DNA of 37,500 nt from positions 12,501-50,000 of the forward strand of contig JABUQX010124175.1 in NCBI GenBank assembly GCA_015478945.1, given 5' to 3'. Positions within the stretch are counted from its first letter, which is position 1. Each line of letters begins with the position of its first letter. Positions 13,611 to 24,240 of the stretch are shown here, piece after piece. The position numbers and the translations under genes are program-made. The DNA comes from Trachelipus rathkii (taxonomy: Eukaryota > Arthropoda > Malacostraca > Isopoda > Trachelipodidae). A model generated the notes under the pieces. It did not search any database and was not told the origin of the DNA. It was given only the letters and a program-made list of their open reading frames with translations.

Positions 13611-13944
13611 CAGGTCATACATATTAGAACAGAGTAGCATCTGTGAAACCCCTGCTTTGAGCAGCTAATACCCGTTTTGGGGGGACCTGGAGCTGAGTGA
13701 CAAAAATCACTTTCTTAATACCAATATAATAATGTTATATTTTATCATTTATAAATATAATATATGAAAATTAAAGATAGAAATATAATATAAATTACAA
13801 AATATGCAATAATCGGTGGTTCGATGTATTCAATCAAAAAATGACAGTTATGAGATCATACTATTTTAATGGGTGAAGAGCTATATATATAAATAAAATA
13901 TTTTTTTAATATTTATAATATACAAACCCAAAAAATAAGGGCCA
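13611..13944. other. Short complex segment between TA arrays
   Basis: It contains CCAGGTC (13610-13616) and its complement GACCTGG (13684-13690), and a small hairpin AGTGA-CAAAAA-TCACT near 13696-13711. No coding frame is seen. The significance of these inverted repeats is unknown. Confidence 0.35.
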
Positions 13945-14335
13945 GGCTAATATATTAATATAATATATATATATATATATATTATATTATAAATATTATA
14001 TGTATTATATATATATATTAATATATATATATTATATATATTATATATATTATATTATAATTAATATAATATATATATATTATATATATATATTATAATT
14101 ATATATATATTATATATAATTTTAATATTTTATATTTATTATATATATAATTTAATATTATATATATATTAAATATTAATTATTATAATTAATATATTAA
14201 TATATAATAATTAATATAATTAGTATATTATTAATATATATATATATAATATATAATAATAATATATATAATATATATATTTATAATTATAGTATAATAT
14301 ATATATATATATATATTTATATATCTATATAGATA
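13945..14335. repeat. TA-dinucleotide array, imperfect
   Basis: Almost uninterrupted TA/TAA/TTA sequence. Confidence 0.9.
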
Positions 14336-14362
14336 TATGCTGTTTTTAAATATTCAAAAGAA

Positions 14363-14470
14363 GATAATACTTTTCAAAAGCTGATAATACTTTTCCACTA
14401 AATATGACTCTGGTATTGAAGCAGAAGGTTAACACTTTTCCAGTAAATACATTCTGATACTGTATGACTT
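14363..14470. repeat. Degenerate short tandem repeat
   Basis: GATAATACTTTTC appears at 14363 and 14383, and a diverged form (GTTAACACTTTTCCAGTAAATA) starts at 14428, matching the 14383 copy through CCACTAAATATGACTCTGGTA. These are three decayed units of a non-TA repeat directly after a TA array. Confidence 0.5.
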
Positions 14471-14733
14471 CGATATTCTTCAGCTTTTATATATCACCTC
14501 ACTACCTAACATGAGTTTAACGTGAGGGGCCGGGCGCCATATTCAATATTAGCCAGTTATAACATACTACTCTTCTATTGGAGGGTCTATGATACCTTTA
14601 TCGAAGTCTCAAATAATACTTTTTAACATTTATGACATATTTTATATTTTAGTTACGGTACTTTATAAATATCTACACTGCACAATACTCAATCTAATAA
14701 TATATATTTATATTCATATATTTGATAGAAAAA

Positions 14734-15200
14734 CGACAGCTTTTTCCTTAAGGTCGTAATCCAGCTGACCGGCGGCAATATAGCCGATAATATGACAAAT
14801 AACTGGATGTAGTTATAACAATAAATAATAATAATATGTATAAATATAATAATATGGAATATATATTTTAGATCGTATTTATATATACTAATAAGAGGTT
14901 TAAGTATGTTATCTGGGAAAGGTTCATCTTTATTAACCTTATTATAAATATAGATAAGTAATATAATTATTTATGCCATATCGCTTTTCGACAGATGAGT
15001 CTATAACCAGCTAGACCGTTCGGTATAATAATATATCCCAGTATAATATCATCTGGGGCACAAATTATATATATATATATATATATTTATATATTACTAT
15101 ATGTATAATTATGTATAATACCTGTATAAAATAATATAGGTAGATCTTATTAAGATGTTTCTGGAAAAGGCCATTCATGCATATAAATTACCGTATAATT
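14734..15200. repeat. Degenerate tandem duplication, unit about 250 bp
   Basis: Two diverged copies lie head to tail. CGACAG at 14734 recurs at 14989, each followed by a CCAGCT-GACCG/CCAGCTAGACCG block and a CTGG-containing block. The distal landmark ATGTTATCTGGGAAAGG (near 14907) recurs as ATGTTTCTGGAAAAGG (near 15155). All landmarks are offset by roughly 250 bp, which supports one old duplication. A TA tract (about 15066-15090) sits inside the second copy. Confidence 0.55.
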
Positions 15201-15239
15201 CTATCTAAATATTTATATTAATATTTATCAATAAATAAA

Positions 15240-15600
15240 CGACCGGTATACATGTGTCTTACACGGTTTTAAGCTCTAAGCCTATAAATTTAATCCGTAA
15301 ATTTAGCTCTAAAATTTTTATTCAAGGTCAATGTCATTTATACCTTTTATTTATTTTACGTATATAAATATAATTTATCTTAATATCTCATATTGGGTGA
15401 AATTTTCGTATATGCCAAATAAATTCTATATACTAGCTATTATTTAGAAGCAGCACTCTCATACGTATCAAGCTCATTCTATATATAGTATAGGTCGTAT
15501 GTAGATGATAATCAAATAGACATGCTCGGCAAATAATAAAATAGTTGACCTCGATATCATAAAATTCTCTCTCTTCATCATCTCTATAGTTCTCTCTCTC
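15240..15600. other. AT-rich spacer, no gene
   Basis: Non-repetitive AT-rich sequence ending in a short CTCTCT tract just before the TA array. Nothing recognised. Confidence 0.4.
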
Positions 15601-16395
15601 TATCTAATATATATATATATATATAATATATTATATTAATATATATATATATATATTATATTAATATATATTTATATATATTATATATATATATACTATA
15701 TTAATATATATAATATATATATATATATATAATATTATATATATATATATAATAATATAATTATATATAATATATATATTATAATATATTAATATTATAT
15801 TATATTATATTAATTTATATATATATTAATATTATATATATTAAATATTATATATATTAATATATTATATATACATATTATTATATTAATATATATATAT
15901 ATATTATATATATATTTATGTATAATATATATATATACCATATAAGCATATATACTACTTTATATATATAATATATATATATAATATATTAATATATATT
16001 AATAATATATATATATATTATATAATATATATATATATATATTTTATATATTATATTATACTATTTTAATTTATATCTTAATATTATATTAACGTATATA
16101 TTATAATGCTATATTAATATATATATATATATAATATTATTATATTTATTTATATTATAATATATATATTATAATTATTATTTAATAATTTATATATATT
16201 ATTATATTTATATATATATATATAATATATATATATATTAATATATATATATATAATATATATAATATATTAAATATATATATATATATATCTATATATA
16301 TATATATTTATATATATATAATATATATATATATATACTCAGGGGAGTATGGCAATTCAGGTTGATGGGTCGGATTCATTCTCTTCAATGTTTTC

Positions 16396-16440
<45 letters not shown>

Positions 16441-16682
16441 TAAATTTATTATATATATATTATATATATAATATATAATATATATAATAATATATATACT
16501 ATATATATATATATTCTATATTATATATATATAATATATATATATCTTATATATTAATATATTAAATATATTAATATAATAATTATATATATATAATATT
16601 TATAAAATATATACTATATATATTATAATAATATATATATATATAAATAATATATATATATAAATATATTATATTTATTTAT

Positions 16683-16752
<70 letters not shown>

Positions 16753-17225
16753 ATATATATATTATATTAATATATATTAATATAATTATATATAATTATA
16801 TATATATATAATATAATAGTATTATATTATATAATGATATTAAATATATATTAATTATAATATATATATAATAATATTGTTGATAGTGTGCGACCAAATT
16901 TACCCAGAGTCAGCGCAGTGGCCGGGGACGGGAGTTGGAATACTGTATGATATCCATGAGATAGGCAGGTGCCAAGTTGCAACGCTGAGGGGCGAGATCG
17001 CGCGCCGATTGGATCCGATATCGAATTATATAAAATCACTTTATATATATTATAATATATATACTATATATATATATACTATATATATATTAATAATATA
17101 TATAATATATTATATATATATTATATTACTATTATATTTTATATATATATTATTAATATATTATATATATATTATTAATATATATATATTATATTATATA
17201 TATAATATTAATAATATATCATACT
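15601..17225. repeat. Large TA array with two complex islands
   Basis: About 1.6 kb of irregular TA sequence. It is interrupted at about 16336-16400 by 60 bp of mixed sequence and at 16877-17040 by a strongly GC-richer 160-bp island. The open frames through this array (for example the Tyr/Ile-rich plus-strand frame at 16877-17227) are readings of TA repeat, not genes. Confidence 0.9.
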
Positions 17226-18016
17226 AATGTTATTGTTCAAAATCAAATACTAATTTTAGAAAATAATATGTTATCTATATATATAATTCTCTGATATATT
17301 TTTGTCTTTTGCTAAATAGAAAGTAATTAGTTTTATATTATAACTTTTATTTTTATTTAGATATACCACTTGAAAAATAATATCGCAATATTTCAAAAAT
17401 CTTTACATACCGCAAATGAACAATATTTTTAGTCAAGATTAAGTTATTAGTATATAAAAAAAAAAATTTTTTTTTTCCCTATTTTAATTACTAAAGAGGT
17501 AGCGGGCGGGTGTAGAGAGGCCAAACGACTTATGTAGCATTGGGGTGATCGGGTTTTGTAGAGTATTTACTCATAATAATAATGCTCATGACATCTATTA
17601 TATATGTATATTAGCAATAACATTAACATTTTCTCCGTGTTCTACGTGCAATTTTACCGATTTTTTTTGGTGTAATATAATATGATCCCTTATTATCCTC
17701 AAATATTTCTTATTGAATTAAGTCTATTCTCATAACTTTCCATGGAATAAAAGGGGGTACGAGCTTATAATATTTTTACTAGCAAGTGAACACCCAAATG
17801 CTGAATAAGGTACCTTTAATGGACGTATATATTCAAGAGTTGTAAGGCGGACGTTCGGCGGACTTATGTCATATCTGTCAATTGTGTTTGTTGATCATAG
17901 ATTTTAGTATAGTGTTGGCTCATTTCTACTTTTTAGCGGACAGAATAACCTCCCCGGAAGCTTGGCATGGTATTCAAAGCTCGAGGAATTTTTGTATTCA
18001 GGTAGATGCGTGTAGT
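17226..18016. other. AT-rich to mixed spacer, no gene recognised
   Basis: Composition becomes more balanced after about 17500. An A9-14/T run lies near 17456-17476. No protein motif or RNA gene is seen. Confidence 0.4.
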
Positions 18017-18385
18017 TCAATCTTTTGAGATGTCATAGGTATATACGAGGGGCGATTGCTTACGAAGAAACACATTGCGGTCGAGTGTTCTATCTACTCT
18101 CTGCAGCGCATGCAGGAGGAGTGTTGTATTTGGAGATAGCTCAACCACTTTCGACATCATAGAGTCATAAGAGGCACTGAGGAGACTTTCAGTCCTTATA
18201 GTTACACAACACAACTCATATGTTCGACAAGCAATAGTTAGCGCGTGGCCGCGCATATATTTGACCTCCAATCGAGTTTTCATGGTCTGTATATCCTGAA
18301 ATAAATCTGGGGCTAAAGGCTCGGCTACAGAAGGTATCAAATATATAATTATCACTGTTGTATTCTTCCAATATTTGAGGACCAT
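18017..18385 (-). CDS. Unrecognised 122-codon ORF, doubtful
   Basis: This is the longest ORF of the window that is neither low-complexity nor recognisably a transposon fragment, in a more balanced stretch. The product begins with a hydrophobic segment (residues about 10-22, rich in Val, Ile and Leu), followed by a polar region with several Cys (two adjacent at about 59-60) and a Leu-rich stretch near residues 87-95. I recognise no family and see no splice or promoter context. ORFs of this length arise by chance in 37 kb, so this may not be a gene; an exon or a decayed element are the alternatives. Confidence 0.2.
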   Translation of the reverse strand: MVLKYWKNTTVIIIYLIPSVAEPLAPDLFQDIQTMKTRLEVKYMRGHALTIACRTYELCCVTIRTESLLSASYDSMMSKVVELSPNTTLLLHALQRVDRTLDRNVFLRKQSPLVYTYDISKD

Positions 18386-18724
18386 AGACTTGTGAAGGCA
18401 CGCAGTGGATGGTTTAGGAACACAAATATCAGGGTGGTTTGTAGCTCGTTGTCACATCAGGTTGTGACATTTATCGACAATCTCTCGTTTCTGAGCCGAT
18501 ATCTCTCTTGCGCTTTCAACTTCGAAGAAGTAATGGTATGCAGATTTAGGAGGTATGACTCAAAGATAAAAATCATTAGGAGAGAGTGTGCAGAGATATA
18601 AAAATGTAAGCAGTTTGGCCTAATAGCAACTGAGAGAGGAATCGCTCGCCACATATGTGAATGTCAAAACTGTCTGTCAAGCGTACATAACCTAAAAAGT
18701 GTAGACGGTCAGTATCTCAAAGGA
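18386..18724. other. Mixed-composition stretch, one broken plus-strand frame
   Basis: A plus-strand frame is open from 18392 to a stop at 18599 and again from there to 18753. The second part includes a Cys-rich bit (H-I-C-E-C-Q-N-C). A single stop separating two open parts suggests a broken coding fragment or chance. No family recognised. Confidence 0.2.
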
Positions 18725-18790
18725 TCAAGGTCGGTCAAGGTCAAGTGGGGTTAAAAAAGGATAGGTCGGTCAAGGTCAGGTGGGGTAAAT
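18725..18790 (+). repeat. GGTCA-rich tandem repeat, nuclear-receptor-like half-sites
   Basis: A 35-bp unit beginning GGTCGGTCAAGGTCA is present at 18729 and again at 18764, the second slightly diverged. The stretch contains TCAAGGTCG (18725-18733) and two TCAAGGTCA sites (18735-18743, 18770-18778). All three fit the extended half-site YCAAGGYCR bound by monomeric receptors such as FTZ-F1 and ERR. The sequence match is direct; regulatory function is inference, and the words may only reflect a minisatellite. Confidence 0.5.
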
Positions 18791-19545
18791 CAAAGGCCAA
18801 AATTTTAGTCCAATATGTTGGTACATACTACTTATAATATACTCATACTAACTTAATACGAATTTTATTATGCAGTAGAATAAATATATTGAATTTATTC
18901 TCACTCAATAAACCAATTTTATTATAAGATAAATACCAAACATTTATATTAGATATTGTGTGAGATACGTGGGAAAGGTGAAACTCCGAGAATAGCATTT
19001 ATATTTCAATAGCTCCAATTTATTATAAAGCCTTAACATATAGGCAAATATATCTAACTAGATCACTGTACGGTTAACGGGTATTTATAATATTAATTAT
19101 CTAAAACCACTCATATATACATAACATGACTAACGAAACATTGCCAAATGACTGCTTCACCATAATGTCTGAAATACTTTTATACATGAATATTTTATTA
19201 GGACTCATATACGTATAAGATGCGCATAGGCTGGTGACGTAATATCACGTGGTGCGTTAATTCTTGCGCAGATAGAATATTTATAATTAAATTCAATACT
19301 GACAGACTTCAAAACATTGTCCTTTAAGAAATATCATATAATAAGATTACGTAAATATAAAATTAATTTTATACACATTGTATACGACAAAATGAAGATC
19401 TGATTCACAATTATATTAAAGATCGGATAGATAATTATTTATTGCCGATTACCGTAATTATTTATCGATTATTACTCACCTTATTGTAATAATATACTCA
19501 AACGTTTCTTCGAATACCTTTGCTCATACGAATTCCGATTAATCG
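18791..19545. other. AT-rich spacer, nothing recognised
   Basis: Non-repetitive AT-rich DNA, stop-dense in all frames. Confidence 0.4.
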
Positions 19546-19681
19546 TATCCATTAATATATATATATATATATTATATGAATATATATTGATAATATATGA
19601 TATAATATTATATATTATATATATAAATATATTATTATTTATATAATTAAATTAAATATATTATTATAAATATATATATTA

Positions 19682-19723
<42 letters not shown>

Positions 19724-19850
19724 TACAAAATAAAAATTATATATTTATTATTATTAATTGAATTATTATAAATAAATTATATATATATATAATATATATA
19801 TTATATTATATATATATATAATATTATTATTATATATATTATTAATTATA

Positions 19851-19904
<54 letters not shown>

Positions 19905-20170
19905 ATATATATATATAGTTAATATAATTATATTATATAAATATATATAATATATATTATTAATATATATATATTATATTATATTAATATATATATATAT
20001 ATTTATTATAATAATTATATTATTAATATATTATATATACTATATATAATATATATATAATTATATATATATATATATATATATAAATAATATAGTATAT
20101 AATTTATATATATACTATATTATAATATATATACTAATATATATAATATATATATATATATTATATATTA

Positions 20171-20201
<31 letters not shown>

Positions 20202-20356
20202 TAATTATTATAATATATATATATATTTAATATTATATATATAGTATTATATATATAATATATTAATAATTAATATTATATAATATATTTATATATATAT
20301 ATATTATTTATAATATATAATATAATATATAATATATATATATATATATATTATAT

Positions 20357-20410
<54 letters not shown>

Positions 20411-20557
20411 ATATATATATTAATATATATATATATATATATTATATATATAATATATATAATATATATATATATTAATATCTATAATATACTATTATAA
20501 TATTTCTTAATATTATTAAATTAATATTATAGAATATATTTGATATATTATATAATA

Positions 20558-20595
<38 letters not shown>

Positions 20596-20874
20596 TGATA
20601 TTATATAATATATAATTAATTTATATATATTATATTAATTAATATATATATATTATATATTATAGATATTATATGAAAGTTAAATATATATAATATATAT
20701 AATATATATATTATAAATATATCATATATTAATATAATTATATAGTATATATTAATGATAAATATATATATATTATATTATTATATAATATATATATATA
20801 TATTATATATTATATATATTATATATATATATTGATAAAATTTAATATATACTTATGTATATTTATTTTATATA

Positions 20875-20911
<37 letters not shown>

Positions 20912-20925
20912 ATAAATAGAAAATA
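19546..20925. repeat. Large TA-dinucleotide array
   Basis: About 1.4 kb of irregular TA sequence, the longest nearly uninterrupted array in the window, with several pure (TA)n runs of 20-40 bp. Confidence 0.95.
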
Positions 20926-21289
20926 AAAATATAATTAAAATAAAAAAAAAACACAGGAATAATTAAAAAAAAAAAAAACAATTATATTTGTAAACAAAGA
21001 TGGTAAGAGTTTTATTAAGTAGCAATGGAATGGCGGTACGTAGGTTAGCATCTATTGATGGGTCAGGTTAGTTTTTAAATTTTGGTTTAGGTTTAGGGGT
21101 TATTGGATGATCAAAACTTTTGTACCCAATTTGGTATTAAACATTTTTCATGAAAATTTATTGCTGCCACTAGATTAATTTGAATTTCAAGATTTTAACG
21201 CAAACTTAGAGACTTTAAACGACTTTACAAATCTTCTCTGTATTTTTTCTTACTCAACATCTGTTTTTATCTTAATTAATATATTCACT
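20926..21289. other. A-rich spacer, nothing recognised
   Basis: It holds short poly-A tracts near 20943 and 20967 and the phrase GGTTTAGGTTTAGGGGTTA near 21083-21101. No gene seen. Confidence 0.4.
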
Positions 21290-21845
21290 TAATGAATAAT
21301 ATAATATAGTATATGGAATATATATAATATATAAATAAAGTAGATAATAATTAATAATAAATAATAATAATACAATATTATAATATGATTAATAAATAGT
21401 ATATAGATAATATATAATTTAATAATGATTAATTTAATAATAAAAAGAACGATAAAGAAATAGTTCAATAATAACAAAGATGAATAATGAAATAATGAAA
21501 ACTAAAGAATTATTAGAACATAGAGTATGTAATAATAATAATAATAAAATAATAATTAATAATATATAATTGAATTAATGATATATATAATAATTTATAT
21601 TATATATATGAAATGATATAATAATGATAATTAATATAATAATAATATATAATAATTGTATAAATAATATATATAATTCATATATTAATAATAATAATTA
21701 ATATAATATATAATATAATAATAATAAATATATGAATAATAATTAATTAATGAATGATTCATAATATTATTAATTAATATATTAGATAATATAGATAATA
21801 ATAATAATTCTTATAATAATATTTATATATATAATAACACTAATC
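21290..21845. repeat. AAT-rich low-complexity tract, left flank of palindrome
   Basis: Irregular ATA/AAT/TAATA repeats. A similar tract lies on the other side of the palindrome at about 23566-24240. Confidence 0.8.
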
Positions 21846-22013
21846 ATCATCCATATCAGTGTTTTTAGTCTTTTAACTTTCCAAATGTCTCTAATAATTC
21901 TTTTACTTATTTTTTTATTTTAATTTTCTTAATAGACTGTAGTTTGCTAGAAATTATGTTTTGCAAAGAAGTTAATGTAGTGCATATTTTAAAGTTTATT
22001 AGTGTCTTCTTCT

Positions 22014-22046
22014 GACCGTGTTTGCGTCCGTAAACGTCGACTCTGT
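22014..22046 (-). ncRNA. Hammerhead-like ribozyme motif, degenerate (left arm)
   Basis: The minus strand carries the counterpart of the right-arm motif, but with GTCGACGTTTACGGAC followed by GCAAACACGGTC. The GAAA core is altered to GCAAA, and the 5' stem II strand has lost pairing (GTCGA against CGGAC). Probably inactive. Confidence 0.45.
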
Positions 22047-22711
22047 CTTTGCTAGAGTTTTTCGATTCTAACATTGTGAATGACTTAATATATAAAAGAT
22101 TTAAAAAATTAAAATTTAAAAATTTAGAGTTTTAGATTTTCCTATTTTCAATCTTATATTTTAATTTAAGTGACAATACGTTGAACTTTATGTTAATTTC
22201 TGGTGTTTTATTTTTATGTAGTAAGCCTCAGCGTATTTTCAGTTTTTGAGCTTCGCATGAACAGGAGTTGTAAATATTTTGGAATGACTGTGAGATAGTC
22301 AGGTACAAAGTTGTTTTTGTTATGTTCACGTGAATAAATTGTTTCGTATATTTTACTAGGTTTTAAGCGGTGTTAGTATATGCCTCATCTGTTAATCTAT
22401 TAGTCGTGTAAACAATATACGTCGACGTACCGTCAGACTCGGGACATGCGAATTGGTACTCGACATGGTGATTAACTGAAGGGTATCCTTAGTAAAAAAG
22501 CAGGAAGAAATTTTCATGTTTGTGGTATAGTTTTAACTGTGATTTTTGTGTGGGCTTTGTAGATTTAATGTGGGTGTTAATAATGCCCGCGTAGGCATTT
22601 TTCCTCTATATCAAAGTCTTTTGCATTGGAATTTTGAAAAAAATTTAATGCTTTCAGAGTTATTATTCGTATTGTCCCTGTTTTTTATGGGGTTTGCTGA
22701 TGGTTTTGTTT
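22014..22711 (-). pseudogene. Penelope-like retroelement 3' end, left copy, decayed GIY-YIG domain
   Basis: Read on the minus strand this arm encodes a GIY-YIG endonuclease remnant. One frame is open from about 22464 to a stop at 22363 and reads V-E-Y-Q-F-A-C-P, then S-T-Y-I-V-Y-T-T-N-R-L-T. It corresponds to the V-x-Y-x-F-x-C-P ... Y-I-G-x-T-T-x-x-L-(x)-R pattern of the PLE endonuclease, whose role is to nick target DNA for target-primed reverse transcription. The diagnostic Gly is Val here, while the right arm keeps Gly. Further on, an A-Q-K-L-K-I-like stretch (near 22230-22250) matches the domain's C-terminal part after frameshifts. The copy lacks the whole RT region, as expected of a 5'-truncated insertion. 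No functional protein can be made. Assignment to PLEs is firm; the subfamily is not. Confidence 0.7.
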
Positions 22712-22734
22712 ATTAAATAAATGAAAAAATAATG

Positions 22735-23412
22735 AAACAAAACACATCAGCACACTCTATAAATAAACAGGACAATACGAATAATAACTCTGAAGGCATT
22801 AAATTTTATTTTAAAACTTCCAATTGCAAAAGACTTGATAAAGAGGAAAAAATGTCTACGCGGCATTATTAACACCCACATTAAATCTTACAAGTAACAC
22901 AAAAATCACGTTTAAACTATACCACAAAAACAAGAAAACTTTCTTCCTGCTTTCTTACTAAGGATACCTTTCCAGTTAATCACCAGATGTCGTGTACCAA
23001 TTCGCATTTTCCTGACTGTACGTCGACGTATATTGGTTACACGACTATAGATAACACGATGGGCATACCAACACCCGCTTTAATACCCGTAGTAAAATTA
23101 TCGAAACATTTATTCACTGAACAGTAACAAAACATACTAACCTGATATCTCACAGCCATTCAAAATTTTACACTCCACGGTGAAGCTCAAAAACTGAAAA
23201 TAGCTAAGGCAACTACATTAAAACCATCTAAAACGCAGAATTAACATCAAGTTCAACTCTATTCTTCATTAATAACTTTATATGAAATAACTTTAAATCT
23301 AAAATCTAATTTTAATTTTTTAATTTTTAAATCTTTTATTATTATACAATTCATTCAAATGTTAGAATCGAAACTTTTTGAAGATGTCCGACGTTTACGG
23401 ACGAAACCGGTC
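22735..23412 (+). pseudogene. Penelope-like retroelement 3' end, right copy, decayed GIY-YIG domain
   Basis: This arm reads T-K-D-T-F-P-V-N-H, then, in another frame, V-V-Y-Q-F (22989-23003). After a frameshift it reads D-C-T-S-T-Y-I-G-Y-T-T (ending at 23046) and further on K-L-S-K-H-L-F-T-E-Q and E-A-Q-K-L-K-I-A-K-A. These fit, in order, the conserved blocks of the PLE GIY-YIG endonuclease: the VVYxFxC entry strand, YIGxTT, the H-containing middle, and the KLxIAEA helix. The Cys before YIG suggests the PLE type with a Cys-containing insert in this domain. The V-V-Y and Y-I-G blocks are out of frame by one base, whereas the left arm keeps them in frame. The RT region is absent, so this is a 5'-truncated pseudogene. 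Confidence 0.72.
23379..23412 (+). ncRNA. Hammerhead-like ribozyme motif (right arm)
   Basis: The sequence reads TGAAGATG, then GTCCG (23386-23390), loop ACGTTTA, CGGAC (23398-23402), GAAA (23403-23406), CCGG and TC. This is the order of a type I hammerhead: core, a perfect 5-bp stem II, GAAA, a minimal stem III, and a UC cleavage position. Hammerheads with very short stem III are known from PLE terminal repeats. The first core reads UGAAGAUG rather than CUGAUGA, so catalysis is doubtful. Stem I is not convincing by eye. It lies just beyond the endonuclease remnant, the expected place for a PLE. Confidence 0.5.
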
Positions 23413-23565
23413 GAGACTTATAAATTTAAATATGCCTCTTACTTTCTTTGAAACTATTTTCTAGATGTATTCAAGGAAATTAAAATAAAAATCAGAAAGA
23501 AATTCTGAAGGAATTGGAAGCTAAAAGTAAAACCTATATTAAACCAAAGCTGACATAGAATTCTA

Positions 23566-24240
23566 AATAATAATATATAGATGAATAATTTAATAATAAT
23601 AAGAATAATTATATGGATGAAATATAATAATAATAAATGATATAATATTAATAATGAATATAATTAATATAATATAATGGAATATAATTAAATAATAATT
23701 ATAATAAGTAATTAATGAATGGAATAATATATATCAAGGACTTATAGATAATAATGAATAGATAAAAATATGAATTATAATATAAGTAATAGTAACGCAA
23801 TTTCTAATTATAATTAATTATATAATTAATTACAATAAATTGTTATTGATTTAATTATTTATAATGTGTAATAATAAATAATAAATATAATAATTAAAAA
23901 TATGAATAAGAATAATACAAAAAAAAATATAAAACCATAATAAATAAATAACGAATTAGAATTAATTAAAATAAAATATAAAAATTAACATAACTTAATA
24001 ACAAAGAATTCGGTAATAAGGATAATCATAATAATAAAAATAATAATTAAGGAAAAAAATATTAAAATATATATATAGATAATATAATAATAGTTAATAT
24101 TATTTAATATATAATATATAATTGAATTAATAATAATAATAATAAATGTTATGCTAGTTAAATTATTATAATTTATAATAATAACAGTTTAATAACTTAA
24201 TTAGGAATAAAAGTGTAGAATAAAATATATTAATAGTTAA
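23566..24240. repeat. AAT-rich low-complexity tract, right flank of palindrome
   Basis: ATAATAATA-type sequence matching in texture the tract at 21290-21845. No gene. Confidence 0.75.

Larger units (their letters stand above)
21850..23565. repeat. Imperfect palindrome, arms about 850 bp, made of two PLE 3' ends
   Basis: The left arm (about 21850-22711) and right arm (about 22735-23565) are reverse complements with scattered substitutions and small indels. The 23-nt AT-rich centre is 22712-22734. Clear paired landmarks are GCTGATG (22696) with CATCAGC near 22745; ACTAAGGATAC on the right with GTATCCTTAGT on the left; CGTCGACGTA (left 22420-22429) with TACGTCGACG (right 23019-23028); and CCGTAAACGTCG (left, near 22028) with CGACGTTTACGG (right, near 23389). 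Each arm holds a decayed PLE endonuclease remnant and a hammerhead-like motif, annotated separately. The arms diverge from the centre, so the two element 3' ends point outwards. Confidence 0.85.

Noticed and set aside
16851..17039. 62-codon minus-strand frame over the GC-rich island
   Set aside because: It runs from the island into TA repeat and carries no motif; the opposite strand is equally open.
16877..17040. Cloning-vector origin suggested by GGATCC-GATATCGAATT
   Set aside because: Only about 11 bases resemble a polylinker and the rest of the island is not vector sequence that I recognise; kept only as a check under the island finding.
19215..19260. Near-palindrome around GTGACGTAATATCAC, resembling a rolling-circle origin
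   Set aside because: No conserved nonanucleotide, no stable stem and no Rep-like gene is present.
21083..21101. Telomere-like GGTTTAGGTTTAGGGGTTA
   Set aside because: It is too short and irregular to be an interstitial telomere array.
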